DNA of 64,000 nucleotides from Salinivirgaceae bacterium (lineage in GTDB: Bacteria; Bacteroidota; Bacteroidia; Bacteroidales; SZUA-534): assembly GCA_017557605.1 (NCBI GenBank), contig JAFYYJ010000061.1:58117-122116 (forward strand). The letters run 5' to 3'. Position numbers and translations under genes: made by a program. The stretch's first letter is position 1. Each line of letters opens with the position of its first letter. Below, in pieces: positions 54,705 to 64,000 of the stretch. The notes beneath the pieces were generated by a model. It was not told the DNA's origin. It worked only from the letters and a program-made list of their open reading frames with translations, and made no database searches.

Positions 54705-54712
54705 CAAAGTTA
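54705..54712 (-). promoter_or_regulatory. -7 element of trxA
   Basis: Minus strand TAACTTTG, full match, with about 25 nt leader to the ATG. Confidence 0.55.
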
Positions 54713-54740
54713 CATTTTCCTGAATACAATCGTGTTTTTT

Positions 54741-57700
54741 CTATGCGTTTGCATCGGGTTCGTCCTGCAAAACGGTGTTTTCTTTCTCATCCTCCTCGGT
54801 AGCGTTTTCCAGCTCGACACGGTGGCGCGTGTATTGTCCGTCGTTTATCGCGTACGAGAACACGTCGCTCGAATTTTCTAGAAAATCGACAACCTCGTCG
54901 GTTATCTTTATCGCCTTTTTGCTTGCCAACAGATTGACTTTTAACCCCTTTTCCTCGTCATAGATTTTAAAATTCAAAGTCACCTTTCCTTTCTCCTTAA
55001 AGGCATTGTCGAACGTATCGACCAAGTTTTTGCTCAGGTTGCTGACGTTTATCACAATGCAGAGTTTTCGCACAAAATCCTCGCGTATGTTGGTGAGCAG
55101 TCGGATTGTTGTTATGTGGACGTCGAGCGGCCGTTTTCCCTCTTTGTCGGGGAATTGGCGCTCCTCGATTCTCGCCTTGACATATATCGACTGGTCTTTT
55201 TTCACATTCTTTCCAAATGCTTCGTAATCTTTACCGAACAGCCAGATTTTTCTGCCGCCGATATAATCTTCGACGGTGAAGTTCATACACGGTTTGCCGG
55301 TTTTGGTCATCGTCTCGTTTACTTCGGTTACAAGTCCGCCGAACGATACTTCGCGGCCTCTGTATTGCTCAAGCTGTTCCAAATCGACAGGCGAAATGTT
55401 GCAGAAATGCTCAAGTTCGAATTTCACATTGTCGAGCGGGTGTCCCGATAGGAAGATGCCTACATGCTCCTTCTCCAAGTTGAGTTTCTCGAGTAGCGGC
55501 ATGTCGGGAATGTCGGGGATGTGAGGGTGCGGAATGGCTATGGAGTCACTCATTGAGCCGAACAGCGTGTTGGTGTTGTTCTGCTTGTCGGCCTGGCAGT
55601 TGTTGCCGTAGCGCATCAGCGCGTCGAGGAAGCGGTCTTCGTTCGACTCGCCCAGGAATATCTCGCGTTTGACTCCAAGATTGTCGAAAGCGCCTGCAAA
55701 AGCAAGGCTCTGAATGGTTTTCGAATTGCAGGCCGTAAGGTTGATGCGCTCCACAAAGTCGAAGATGTCTTTGAACTTGCCGTTCTTCTGCCGCTCATTT
55801 ACAATAGCCTCGACAGCTGCAGTGCCCACGCCTTTGATGCCGCCCAAGCCGAATCTGATGTCGCCTTTCTTGTTGGCGATGAAGTTCAATTCCGACTCGT
55901 TGACATCTGGACCCATAACGTTGATTTTCATTACCTTGCATTCCTCCATAAACTTCTTGACATCGGAAATGGAGTCTTTGCTCTGCGTAAGGTTGGCAGC
56001 CATGTATTCGGCCGGATAATGCGCCTTAAGGTAACCAGTTTGATAAGCCACCCAAGCATAGCAGGCGGCGTGCGACTTGTTGAATGCGTACGAAGCGAAT
56101 TTCTCCCAATCGGCCCATATTTTCAGCAGAATATTCTCGTCGTGGCCATTCTTTTTTCCGCCTTCGATGAATTTCGGCTTTAGCATCGCCAGCATTGCGG
56201 CAATCTTCTTGCCCATGGCTTTACGCAAGGTATCGGCTTCGCCACGGGTGAATCCGGCAAGCAGGCGGCTCAGCAGCATCACTTGCTCTTGATAGACGGT
56301 AACACCGTATGTGTCTTTCAGATACGTCTCCATTACCGGGATGTCGTAAGTGATAGGCTCTTTGCCCTGTTTACGGGCGATGAACTGCGGGATGTAGTCC
56401 ATAGGACCCGGACGATAGAGGGCGTTCATGGCTATCAGGTCGGTGATTTGCGAGGGTTGCAGGTCACACAGGTATTTCCGCATGCCGGGACTTTCGAACT
56501 GGAACGTGCCAACGGTGCGGCCCTCGCTGTAGAGTTTGTAGGTCAGCTTGTCGTCGATAGGGATGTGGTCAATATCGATGTCGATGCCGCGCGTCCTCTT
56601 CACGTTTCTAATGGCCTCTTTGATGAGCGAAAGAGTTTTTAGTCCCAAAAAGTCCATTTTAATTAAACCAACACTTTCAACAACGTGTCCGTCATATTGA
56701 GTTACAACAACATCTTGGTTAGTCTCGCGGTCTTTAACAGTGCAGACCGGCGCAAAGTTGGTCAGGTCGTCGGCACCAATGATGACACCGCAGGCGTGGA
56801 TGCCAATCTGGCGGTTGGTGTCCTCAAGCTCTTGGGCGTATTTCAAGATTGACGGAATCTCTCCGGCATACTCGCCAAGTTTGATTTTCTCAGTGTCGTA
56901 GCCCTTCATGAGTTGTTCCCTAAACTCTTGCACGTATTTGTAGCTATTTTTCAGGTTCACTTTCGGCATTTTTTTCGGAAGCTCTTTTTCGACAGCTTTG
57001 ACCTGGTTCTCAGTAAAATCACGCTCGGGGATAAGTTTTTTGATTTCGTTCGAGATGTTGAGCGGAATTTTCTGCACACGGCAAACATCGGCTATCGACG
57101 AGCGCGAGGCCATTGTTCCGTAGGTGATGATATGCGCCACTTTTTCGGCGCCGTATTTCTGTGTAACCCAATCCAATACCTTGCCGCGGCCCTCATCATC
57201 GAAGTCAACGTCGATATCGGGCAACGAGATACGGTCGGGGTTGAGGAAACGCTCGAACAGCAAGTCGTACTTGAGTGGGTCGAGGTCGGTGATGCGTAGG
57301 CAGTAGGCAACAACAGAACCGGCCGCCGAGCCACGGCCCGGTCCGACGCTTACACCCAATTCCTCGCGTGCGGCGCGGATATAATCCTGAACTATAAGGA
57401 AATATCCCGGGAAACCCATGGTCTTCATAATATGAAGCTCGAAAGTTATTCGGTCAGTCTGCTCCTTGGTGAGCGTCTCTCCATAGCGTTTATGAGCGCC
57501 GTCCCAAGTGAGTTTTGCCAAATAATCAGCTTCAAGTTTTATTCTATATAACTTGTCGTAACCGCCTAATTTCTTGATTTTTTTCTCAGCTTCCTCAGGT
57601 GGCATTTGTTTTTTGTTGCCTTGGTCGTCGAGTATGGATGTGAATTCGTCGTAGAGTTCCTGTTCGCTGATTTTCTTTCGATATTCCTCCTCTGTGCCAA

Positions 57701-59453
57701 AATCCTCAGGAATGGGGAATTTAGGCATTATCGGGTCGGAGTCGATGCTGTAAACCTCTACTTTGTCGGCAATTTCCTGCGTGTTGGCAAGCGCTTCCGG
57801 AATGTCGGCAAAAATTGCGGCCATTTCCTCGGGCGTTTTCAGCCATTCCTGCTTGGTGTAGTGCATGCGGTCGGGGTCGTTGAAGTCCTTGCCGGTGCTG
57901 AGGCAGATAAGCCGGTCGTGCGCCTCGCCGTGGTCTTCCTCGACAAAATGCACGTCGTTGGTGGCTATCAGCTTGATGTTGTGCTTGCGGGCCAGCTCAA
58001 CCAGCACCTTGTTCACCTCCTGCTGTTTTACAAATGTTGTCTGGTCGGCGTTGGGTTTGTTGGTTTGGTGGCGCTGCATCTCAAGGTAATAGTCGTCGCC
58101 AAATAGGTTTTTGAACCACAGAACCGATTTTTCGGCGCTGTCCAAATTACCGCTCATGATTTTTTGCGGCACTTCGCCGCCCAGGCATGCTGAGCAGCAG
58201 ATGATTCCTTCGTGATATTGCTCCAGAAGCTCGTGGTCGATGCGGGCGCTGTAGTAGTAGCCCTCGGTGAAGGCTTTCGAACTGAGTTTGCAGAGGTTTT
58301 TGTAGCCAGTCTTGTTCTTTGCCAGCAAGATAAGGTGCCAGCCTCGTGTGTCTTTTATGAAGCGCGACTCGTGTGCGCAGTAGGCTTCGATGCCGATAAT
58401 CGGCTTGAACGGCACAAAGGCTTCGGCTTTGGCCTTCAGCTCGGCGAGTTCTTTTTCCAACTCGGCTTTCTTGCCCTCGTCGGTCTCCTTGTCTATCTTC
58501 TCCTGACACTCCTTGACTTTCTTTTTGGGCGCTCCGTTTACCTTGCCTGTCGAATCGACAAAATCTTTGATGCCGAACATGTTACCATGGTCGGTAAGAG
58601 CCATGGAGTGCATATTGTTGCGCATGCATTTGTCAATCAAGTCGGGCACTTTCGACATTCCGTCTAGAATGGAGTAGTGAGAGTGGACGTGTAAGTGAGT
58701 GAAGGTAATATTTTTTAAATCAATAGGTTGTGGTGCGACGGTCGGTTCTTCTTCAGGTGTGGCTGATTCTGGCTCGGGGGTAGGAAACGACTCAAACTCA
58801 ACTTTCTCGGGCTCAAAGGGTGTGGGGTTGCAGCGTTTAAACTCTTCAAGCTCGGCCTCGCTGATATTCAGCTGCTCGGCTTTAATAGCGCCAACACGCA
58901 CCAGCTCAAGGAAACAGCGTGTGGTGGCAATAACATCGGCGGCGGCGTTATGCGCGTCTTCGAACTGTGTGCCGAATAATTTTTGGTGTAGCTCGTCCAG
59001 AGTGGGCCATTTAGGCTTTCCGTTTTTCATTATGGCACAGAAATCGGTCGAACTCTCCTTGGTGCACAGCTTTTTAGCCGACTCCAGCACGTTTTCCATT
59101 CCGCAGCGCAGAAACTCGCAACCGACAATGCTCAAGTCGAACTCAATATTATGGCCGACAACAAGTGTCGCTTTTTGCACATCGTCGGCAAACTCGCGCA
59201 ACACTGTCTTCAAATCCTCGCCTATCTCGAGTGCCTTTTCGGTGGTTATATGATGCACCTTGCGGGCGACATACTCGGGTATGACAAACCCTTCGGGCTT
59301 GATAACGTGGTTTTTAGCAAACAAAAACTTTCCGTTCACGTCATGGCATTGCCAGGCCAGTTGCACAAGCCTAGGCCAGTTTTCGAAGTTGGTCAGTGGC
59401 GCCTTATAGTCGACAGGCAGCCCAGTTGTCTCAGTGTCAAAGATTAAGAACAT
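54741..59453 (-). CDS. dnaE: DNA polymerase III alpha subunit with N-terminal exonuclease
   Basis: 1570 residues, about 300 longer than ordinary DnaE. Residues 1-185 are a DEDDh exonuclease (FDTETTG, GHNIEFD, and the H-x4-D pair in AHNAAADV), as in DnaQ/epsilon. A Pro/Glu-rich linker (about 190-250) joins the PHP domain (LHVHSHYS near 252) with a lysine/glutamate coiled-coil insert (about 312-345). The polymerase palm has PDIDVDF near 745; tandem HhH region, an OB-fold (VSFGGLVTEVNETMTKTGKP) and a C-terminal tail follow. The fusion supplies proofreading in cis. The 264-bp gap beyond the start shows only weak promoter-like sequence (TATATTTA on the minus strand). Confidence 0.95.
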   Translation of the reverse strand: MFLIFDTETTGLPVDYKAPLTNFENWPRLVQLAWQCHDVNGKFLFAKNHVIKPEGFVIPEYVARKVHHITTEKALEIGEDLKTVLREFADDVQKATLVVGHNIEFDLSIVGCEFLRCGMENVLESAKKLCTKESSTDFCAIMKNGKPKWPTLDELHQKLFGTQFEDAHNAAADVIATTRCFLELVRVGAIKAEQLNISEAELEEFKRCNPTPFEPEKVEFESFPTPEPESATPEEEPTVAPQPIDLKNITFTHLHVHSHYSILDGMSKVPDLIDKCMRNNMHSMALTDHGNMFGIKDFVDSTGKVNGAPKKKVKECQEKIDKETDEGKKAELEKELAELKAKAEAFVPFKPIIGIEAYCAHESRFIKDTRGWHLILLAKNKTGYKNLCKLSSKAFTEGYYYSARIDHELLEQYHEGIICCSACLGGEVPQKIMSGNLDSAEKSVLWFKNLFGDDYYLEMQRHQTNKPNADQTTFVKQQEVNKVLVELARKHNIKLIATNDVHFVEEDHGEAHDRLICLSTGKDFNDPDRMHYTKQEWLKTPEEMAAIFADIPEALANTQEIADKVEVYSIDSDPIMPKFPIPEDFGTEEEYRKKISEQELYDEFTSILDDQGNKKQMPPEEAEKKIKKLGGYDKLYRIKLEADYLAKLTWDGAHKRYGETLTKEQTDRITFELHIMKTMGFPGYFLIVQDYIRAAREELGVSVGPGRGSAAGSVVAYCLRITDLDPLKYDLLFERFLNPDRISLPDIDVDFDDEGRGKVLDWVTQKYGAEKVAHIITYGTMASRSSIADVCRVQKIPLNISNEIKKLIPERDFTENQVKAVEKELPKKMPKVNLKNSYKYVQEFREQLMKGYDTEKIKLGEYAGEIPSILKYAQELEDTNRQIGIHACGVIIGADDLTNFAPVCTVKDRETNQDVVVTQYDGHVVESVGLIKMDFLGLKTLSLIKEAIRNVKRTRGIDIDIDHIPIDDKLTYKLYSEGRTVGTFQFESPGMRKYLCDLQPSQITDLIAMNALYRPGPMDYIPQFIARKQGKEPITYDIPVMETYLKDTYGVTVYQEQVMLLSRLLAGFTRGEADTLRKAMGKKIAAMLAMLKPKFIEGGKKNGHDENILLKIWADWEKFASYAFNKSHAACYAWVAYQTGYLKAHYPAEYMAANLTQSKDSISDVKKFMEECKVMKINVMGPDVNESELNFIANKKGDIRFGLGGIKGVGTAAVEAIVNERQKNGKFKDIFDFVERINLTACNSKTIQSLAFAGAFDNLGVKREIFLGESNEDRFLDALMRYGNNCQADKQNNTNTLFGSMSDSIAIPHPHIPDIPDMPLLEKLNLEKEHVGIFLSGHPLDNVKFELEHFCNISPVDLEQLEQYRGREVSFGGLVTEVNETMTKTGKPCMNFTVEDYIGGRKIWLFGKDYEAFGKNVKKDQSIYVKARIEERQFPDKEGKRPLDVHITTIRLLTNIREDFVRKLCIVINVSNLSKNLVDTFDNAFKEKGKVTLNFKIYDEEKGLKVNLLASKKAIKITDEVVDFLENSSDVFSYAINDGQYTRHRVELENATEEDEKENTVLQDEPDANA

Positions 59454-59717
59454 AGCGGAATCTGTTTTTTTGAGTTTCTAAATATAGAGGTTTGACAATT
59501 GGAAAAAAACGATGTTGATAAGTTTTGAGGTGTAACGCAATTTATTTTATCAACAAATCGGGCACGCCAAAAATATCTTGAAATTCAATCATTTATTGGT
59601 CTATCCGAATTGTTAGAACGATTCAGGGCACAATAATAACGGCAACCTATGCAAGATTGCAGCAGAGGTTTGAAAAATTATCAGAAAAACGAAAAATAAT
59701 ATGAAAAACGGCCGTTT

Positions 59718-62024
59718 TTACTCTGTTCCGCGGCGGTTAAACAGCAGGAATCCAAGATTGACCTGAATACGCAGAGGTTCTTCTTCTTTGTAGTAATAGC
59801 TGCCAGTCAGAGCCAGCGGACCGATGGGAGTGTGCCAGACAAAAGCCTCCTCAGCCATGAAGCGCGGCTGTGGCAACTTTTCGCTGTAGGTGGTCAGATA
59901 GTTGGTTGTCAGAATGTATTCGTAAGGTTGGAATACGTGGAACTCCGACCTCAGCTGGACCCTTTCTCCTATGTTTAATATCGGCATTACGCCGACGCCT
60001 ATCCATTTGTTGGCCCGGTATTTCTCAAGTATTTGCGACTGGCTCTGCGGAAACGGGTTGAACACCTCAGCCGTCAGCAGAGTGGCTATACTGTTGGCAA
60101 ACTGCGGTTTGTTGTTGTAGTTGAACATTATCTGATAGCCAAGCGAGAACGATTTTGCAATAGTCAGGTACTGCGTGTGCTGCAACTTGATATTCACCCA
60201 TTGATGACCGAACGAGCCCTCTTCGGCGTTGAACGGCATTGCCGTAGTGCCGGGTGTGTAGTATTCGGTTCCGGTGATGTAGCTCGCTTGTGCTCCAAAG
60301 CGCATTCCTTTATTGGCATACTGCCTGTAATTCAGTGTGTTATATTCCAGATTCAGTTTGGTGTCGAAATAGCGCATCTCTGTCGCATCGGCGTTGTCGC
60401 TCTTGGTTATCGACACCACATGGAAATACTCGTAATAGTCGGACCCATAGGCGATGCCTAGCGTGGCTATGCCGCGGTTGCCCATTGCAGTGCCAATGTC
60501 GAGGCCCACATACTTGTCGGAATTGTAAACCTGCGACAAATCTTCGTTGTCGAAGAAAATCTCGTTGGTTGATTTGAAGTAGTTCCATCGGTTGTAGGCC
60601 GTCCGGAAATCGACGAACAGTGCCGGAAGCGATGTCAGTATGGTTTGCGGCGACATATCGATGCGGAACTGTGCGTTGGCTGAGCTGTAGAACTGCCCAG
60701 CTGTGATGCTGGCTGATGCTGTGTAAATGTTGCGGTGCATGAAATGGTAATCGACACCTATCTGCCCAAAGCTGCGGTTGCCCGAAGCCAGGTTTCCGCC
60801 GAATTTCATCGTGAGCAAGTTCTTCGCTTTAACCGAAAGCAGCAACTTGAAATGGTTCGATGTGGTGTCGTAAAAGGCCTGCGGATAAAGTGAGGTCAGC
60901 ACCTTGTCCGATGTAAGGCCGAAGTAACCTTCCTCGAGGTCGTGGAAGTTGAAAGTGTCGCGGTTATGGTTGATGATGCGCTTGATGTACTTTGTGGCGT
61001 ACATGTCAACACCGTCAATCACAGCATCGTCGAACACCATTTTGGCCTGACTCTTTTTGAAATCGTTACGCCGTGTGGCCATCTCATCCGAGCCAACTCT
61101 GCGCTGTACCAAGGCTTTTATGCTGTCCATTTTGGCTATTGTCGCTTCATAGCCGATAGGCTGAATCTCGTTATACTTGTTAAAGTCCATCATGTTGAAG
61201 TGGCTTACCTTGGGCGACACCAGAATGCCGTTGTCCGGCACTTTCAGATTCGACTGCTTCATAAAGACGTTCATCAGCATAAGATAAACATCGTCGGAGT
61301 TGGGAGTTTTAGGGTTTTCGGCCACATTGCAGCCGATGATGACATCGGGATGATATAGGCTGTCGAGAATATCCGTTGGGAAGTTGTTCTGCATTCCGCC
61401 ATCGAAGAGCAGCACACTGTCATCAACCATCACAGGCTTGAAGTATCCAGGGAATGTCATTGATGCGCGGACGGCCTGCCCCAGATTACCCTTGGTGAAA
61501 ACATAAGGACGGTTGTTGTGCACATCGGAGGCCACGCAGAAGAACGGCACAAAAAGTTTGTTGAAGTCATACTGCGCACGCGCGGCTCCTTTTGAGTATA
61601 TCTGCATGAAACGGAAATCCATCTGCATTGGCGATATGATGCTTGTAGGCAGAAGTGCGCTCAGCGAGTTGTCTTTCTTCTCAAAATCGATGCTGATAAG
61701 GTCGGCATCGAACGAGCGGGTTTTGTAATACACCTGGTCCTCAATCGGAATCTGTCCGCTCGACCAGTAAAGAAAATCATCTGAGGTGAGTAATTCGGCC
61801 ATTTCGTCGGGCGAGTAGCCAATGGCGTAGAGCGAGCCGACAATGGCACCCATTGATGTGCCGCAAATGTAATCGATAGGTATATTGTTGTCTTCTAGTG
61901 CCTTAAGCAAGCCTATATGAGCCAATCCTTTAGCTCCGCCGCCACTAAGCACAACGCCAACTGACTGAGCTTCGGCTCTGCCAAAAAGCAATGCAAGTAT
62001 CAAACAAAACACCAAACGTTTCAT
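59718..62024 (-). CDS. Patatin-like phospholipase with outer-membrane barrel
   Basis: 768 residues. Signal peptide ending AEA (about residue 19), then a patatin domain with the oxyanion loop GGGAKG, nucleophile S57 in GTSMG and catalytic DGGMQNN near 210. The C-terminal part (about 350-768) shows a POTRA-like segment and many amphipathic strands with a final aromatic, a BamA/Omp85-type barrel. Resembles PlpD-type (type Vd) or the Bacteroidota version, in which the lipase is carried by its own barrel. Starts 18 bp after the delta prime gene stop (transcribed leftward). Confidence 0.9.
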   Translation of the reverse strand: MKRLVFCLILALLFGRAEAQSVGVVLSGGGAKGLAHIGLLKALEDNNIPIDYICGTSMGAIVGSLYAIGYSPDEMAELLTSDDFLYWSSGQIPIEDQVYYKTRSFDADLISIDFEKKDNSLSALLPTSIISPMQMDFRFMQIYSKGAARAQYDFNKLFVPFFCVASDVHNNRPYVFTKGNLGQAVRASMTFPGYFKPVMVDDSVLLFDGGMQNNFPTDILDSLYHPDVIIGCNVAENPKTPNSDDVYLMLMNVFMKQSNLKVPDNGILVSPKVSHFNMMDFNKYNEIQPIGYEATIAKMDSIKALVQRRVGSDEMATRRNDFKKSQAKMVFDDAVIDGVDMYATKYIKRIINHNRDTFNFHDLEEGYFGLTSDKVLTSLYPQAFYDTTSNHFKLLLSVKAKNLLTMKFGGNLASGNRSFGQIGVDYHFMHRNIYTASASITAGQFYSSANAQFRIDMSPQTILTSLPALFVDFRTAYNRWNYFKSTNEIFFDNEDLSQVYNSDKYVGLDIGTAMGNRGIATLGIAYGSDYYEYFHVVSITKSDNADATEMRYFDTKLNLEYNTLNYRQYANKGMRFGAQASYITGTEYYTPGTTAMPFNAEEGSFGHQWVNIKLQHTQYLTIAKSFSLGYQIMFNYNNKPQFANSIATLLTAEVFNPFPQSQSQILEKYRANKWIGVGVMPILNIGERVQLRSEFHVFQPYEYILTTNYLTTYSEKLPQPRFMAEEAFVWHTPIGPLALTGSYYYKEEEPLRIQVNLGFLLFNRRGTE

Positions 62025-62042
62025 ATCGGCGAATATCAGAAT

Positions 62043-63182
62043 TTAATCGGCTTTAGAGCGCAGCGCCTGGCCTATCTTGAAGATAGTGTCGCAAAAGACG
62101 ATTTTTCCGCTGGCGTTCCGCGATATGTGGTAATAGGCTTTGTCGAGTTCCTTGGCTATGGCCAGTGCGCTTTGTGGATGAATGAACGGAGAGAATTTCT
62201 GCGCAAACTCGCCCTCATCAGCTGTGAAACGCGCCATGTTAGGCAGATGACGGTTCATTATCAGATTCTCGCGCACCATGCGCTCGCTGTAGGTCAGGAA
62301 CGATTTCTGCTGTTCGCGGTTGATTTTGCCCAATTCCTCGGCCAGCCGCACCATGTCCTGCACCTTGAACGAGTAGCTTGTCCGCATCAGTTTTTTGAAC
62401 AACTCGAAGTTCTGCAGCAAATCGGCCGATGAACTGCCGTATTGCATGGCGCGGTTGAAGTCACCCTCGCTAATGCGCGTCAGCGACTCGGCATCAGTAC
62501 GGCTGATGTTGAGGGCGCGTTGCAGACCATCAGTAAGCTCGCTGTCGCCAATGCGCGATACCTTGACAAGCTGTGTGCGCGACAGTATGGTGGGCAGAAT
62601 GAATTCCGAACTTTCGGCAACCAGCAGGAAAAGTGTCTTGGGGTATGGCTCCTCGATGAGTTTGAGCAGACGGTTGGCCGCGTCGCCGTTCATCTTCTCA
62701 GGCTGCCAGATAATCATTATCTTATATTCGGCATTGAACGATTTCATCGACAGTTTGCGGATAATCTCCGAACTTTCCTCAACTCTTATTACGCCTTGCG
62801 AGTTTTTGCCGTCGTTCACAAAATCAATCCATTGCTGATAGCTGCCATACGGATTCTGCGACAGAAACTCGGTCCATTTATCCATATATGTGTCGCTTAT
62901 CGGCTTGACGCTTGAACTGCCGGTAGGGGGCACCGGAAAGACGAAATGTACATCTGGAAACGACAGTTTGGAAATCTGTCGGCAGCTTGGGCACTCACCG
63001 CACGAATCGGTATCGGTGCGGTGCTGGCAGTTGATGTACTGCGCATATGCCAGTGCCAGCGGCAACGTGCCATAACCCTCACGCCCCAAAATAAGTTGGG
63101 CGTGACTTATGCGGTTGTCTTTCACGCTGTTTATCAGGTGCTGTTTTACGCTTTCCTGTCCTATGATGTCGGCAAATTTCAT
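62043..63182 (-). CDS. holB: DNA polymerase III delta prime subunit
   Basis: 379 residues from ATG 63182 (MKFADIIGQESVKQHL); upstream codons to a TTG at 63224 lie in the promoter region. Clamp-loader AAA+ fold with a degenerate Walker A (GREGYGTL, no lysine, normal for delta prime), zinc cysteines around CGECPSCRQ, and a helical collar domain. Helps load the sliding clamp. The patatin gene follows in the same direction after 18 bp. Confidence 0.93.
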   Translation of the reverse strand: MKFADIIGQESVKQHLINSVKDNRISHAQLILGREGYGTLPLALAYAQYINCQHRTDTDSCGECPSCRQISKLSFPDVHFVFPVPPTGSSSVKPISDTYMDKWTEFLSQNPYGSYQQWIDFVNDGKNSQGVIRVEESSEIIRKLSMKSFNAEYKIMIIWQPEKMNGDAANRLLKLIEEPYPKTLFLLVAESSEFILPTILSRTQLVKVSRIGDSELTDGLQRALNISRTDAESLTRISEGDFNRAMQYGSSSADLLQNFELFKKLMRTSYSFKVQDMVRLAEELGKINREQQKSFLTYSERMVRENLIMNRHLPNMARFTADEGEFAQKFSPFIHPQSALAIAKELDKAYYHISRNASGKIVFCDTIFKIGQALRSKAD

Positions 63183-63224
63183 AATGTTTTTGTTGTATGA
63201 CAAAGAAAAAACAATATTGTCCAA

Positions 63225-63266
63225 AAAGCAAAAAAGTAGGACTGTCTTTTGACAGTCCTACTTTTT
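63225..63266 (-). terminator. Terminator of the pyruvate:ferredoxin oxidoreductase gene
   Basis: Perfect 16-bp stem AAAAAGTAGGACTGTC / GACAGTCCTACTTTTT with loop TTTT (63231-63266). Read leftward, a run of T follows; 30 bp beyond the oxidoreductase stop. Confidence 0.88.
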
Positions 63267-63295
63267 TTAATCTAAATCTAACACTTAAATTCACC

Positions 63296-64000
63296 CTACA
63301 TCTCCGAATACCTCTTATACCTCTCCTCAGCATCGGCACTGCCTTGCTCGAAGAGTTTTTCGGCATTTTCAGGGAAGCTGCGGGTGAGCGAGTTGTAGCG
63401 CACCTCGCCGGCAAGGAACTCCTTGTAAGGCATTGTCGGGGCCTTCGAGTCGAGCTGGAACGGATGCTCAAGACGCGGGTCGTAGCGGTAGAGCAACCAG
63501 TAGCCGCTTTCAACGGCACGTTTCATCTCCTCTTGAACGCGGTGCATACCAATGCAGATTCCGTGCGATGCGCAAGGCGTGTAGGCAATCACTACCGACG
63601 GACCGTCATATTCTTCGGCCTCCTTCACAGCCTTAATCAACTGTGCGGGGTCGGCGCCCATTGCCACTTGTGCCACATACACGTTGCCGTAGGTCATCAT
63701 TATGGCGCCAAGGTCCTTCTTGCGGCTCTTCTTGCCCGATGCGGCGAATTTTGCCACCGCACCCATCGGCGTTGCCTTGCTACTCTGGCCGCCTGTATTC
63801 GAGTAAATCTCTGTGTCGATGATAAATACGTTGATATTTTCGCCGCCGGCCACCACGTGGTCCAGACCGCCGAAGCCGATATCGTATGCCCAGCCGTCGC
63901 CGCCGAACATCCAGAAGGTCTTTTTCGACAAGATGTCTTTCGATGCCAGAATATCAGTCGATTTCTCGCCGCCAGCCTTTTGAAGCTCGTCAATCAGCAG
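63296..64000 (-). CDS. nifJ: Pyruvate:ferredoxin (flavodoxin) oxidoreductase, C-terminal part
   Basis: 234 visible residues; the frame runs through the right edge of the window, so the N-terminus is missing. TPP-binding region GGDGWAYDIGFGGLDHVVA and the following DTEIYSNTGGQSSKATPMG, and a C-terminal block of the type YRYDPRLEHPFQLDSKAP, identify the one-chain PFOR of anaerobes. It oxidises pyruvate to acetyl-CoA and CO2 with electrons to ferredoxin, using TPP and Fe-S clusters. Strong terminator downstream. Confidence 0.95.
   Translation of the reverse strand: MLIDELQKAGGEKSTDILASKDILSKKTFWMFGGDGWAYDIGFGGLDHVVAGGENINVFIIDTEIYSNTGGQSSKATPMGAVAKFAASGKKSRKKDLGAIMMTYGNVYVAQVAMGADPAQLIKAVKEAEEYDGPSVVIAYTPCASHGICIGMHRVQEEMKRAVESGYWLLYRYDPRLEHPFQLDSKAPTMPYKEFLAGEVRYNSLTRSFPENAEKLFEQGSADAEERYKRYSEM

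Noticed and set aside
59704..59719. AAAAACGGCCGTTTTT palindrome as terminator of the patatin gene
   Set aside because: It is self-complementary with no loop and overlaps the stop codon; termination cannot be argued from it alone.

Overview
The window is chromosomal DNA from an anaerobic member of the Bacteroidota, most likely order Bacteroidales. Several things point this way: -7 elements of the TAnnTTTG type (many with a TTG about 19 bp upstream) in front of most transcription units; the rplM-rpsI-rpsB-tsf order; family markers such as DUF4837, PorW/SprE, PorT-like barrels and a BspA-like protein with a type IX secretion tail; and a pyruvate:ferredoxin oxidoreductase at the right edge. I cannot place it below order. 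Much of it is core genome, with accessory patches at about 4.1-5.1, 7.6-8.3, 10.6-14.9, 26.9-31.8 and 51.0-52.7 kb.

Layout. 1-2.2 kb: three leftward exported proteins or lipoproteins. 2.3-4.1: lepA. 4.2-5.1: a tightly overlapping three-gene DUF3791/DUF3990 cassette. 5.2-10.5: a DUF4837 lipoprotein and sufB-sufC-sufD, with a REP-associated Y1 transposase and inverted palindromic arrays sitting between sufB and sufC. 10.6-14.9: a BlaI repressor with operator dyads, an unrecognised exported protein and a large M56 metallopeptidase fused to a thioredoxin-like domain. 15.1-21.1: trmD, a PorE-like TPR/PD40/OmpA protein, a GNAT, a radical SAM/SPASM protein and a BASS-type transporter. 21.2-26.7: M16 peptidase, birA and a histidine kinase/response regulator pair. 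26.9-31.7: a 1603-residue BspA-like leucine-rich repeat protein, then tRNA-Leu and tRNA-Gly. 32.2-37.5: a TPR/SpoIIE phosphatase and the rplM-rpsI-rpsB-tsf operon. 37.8-45.1: PorW/SprE lipoprotein, class C acid phosphatase, TerC-like protein and PriA. 45.2-50.9: TonB-dependent receptor, DUF5689 lipoprotein, dtd and an SRPBCC protein. 51.2-54.7: a lipoprotein preceded by phased CGTCA boxes, a possible nuclease-fold protein, a TauE/SafE-like permease, a PorT-family barrel and thioredoxin. 54.7-63.2: a DnaE polymerase with an N-terminal DEDDh exonuclease, a patatin/beta-barrel protein and the polymerase III delta prime subunit. The edge gene is the C-terminal part of pyruvate:ferredoxin oxidoreductase.

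How it works together. SufBCD forms the scaffold complex for Fe-S assembly, needed by the radical SAM enzyme and the oxidoreductase. Several envelope proteins fit a type IX secretion system (PorE-like, PorW-like, PorT-like) and one apparent cargo, the BspA-like protein. The BlaI-M56 cassette looks like a self-repressed envelope-sensing switch.

Most notable observations: the transposase with mirrored REP arrays inside the suf operon; a palindromic repeat family with one copy lying in frame inside the secretion tail of the BspA-like protein; the BlaI/unknown/M56-thioredoxin-like cassette; the DUF3791-DUF3990 cassette; TTTCGTCA boxes at 21, 21 and 18 bp spacing; and the exonuclease-DnaE fusion. 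All calls come from reading the sequence; no database search was possible.
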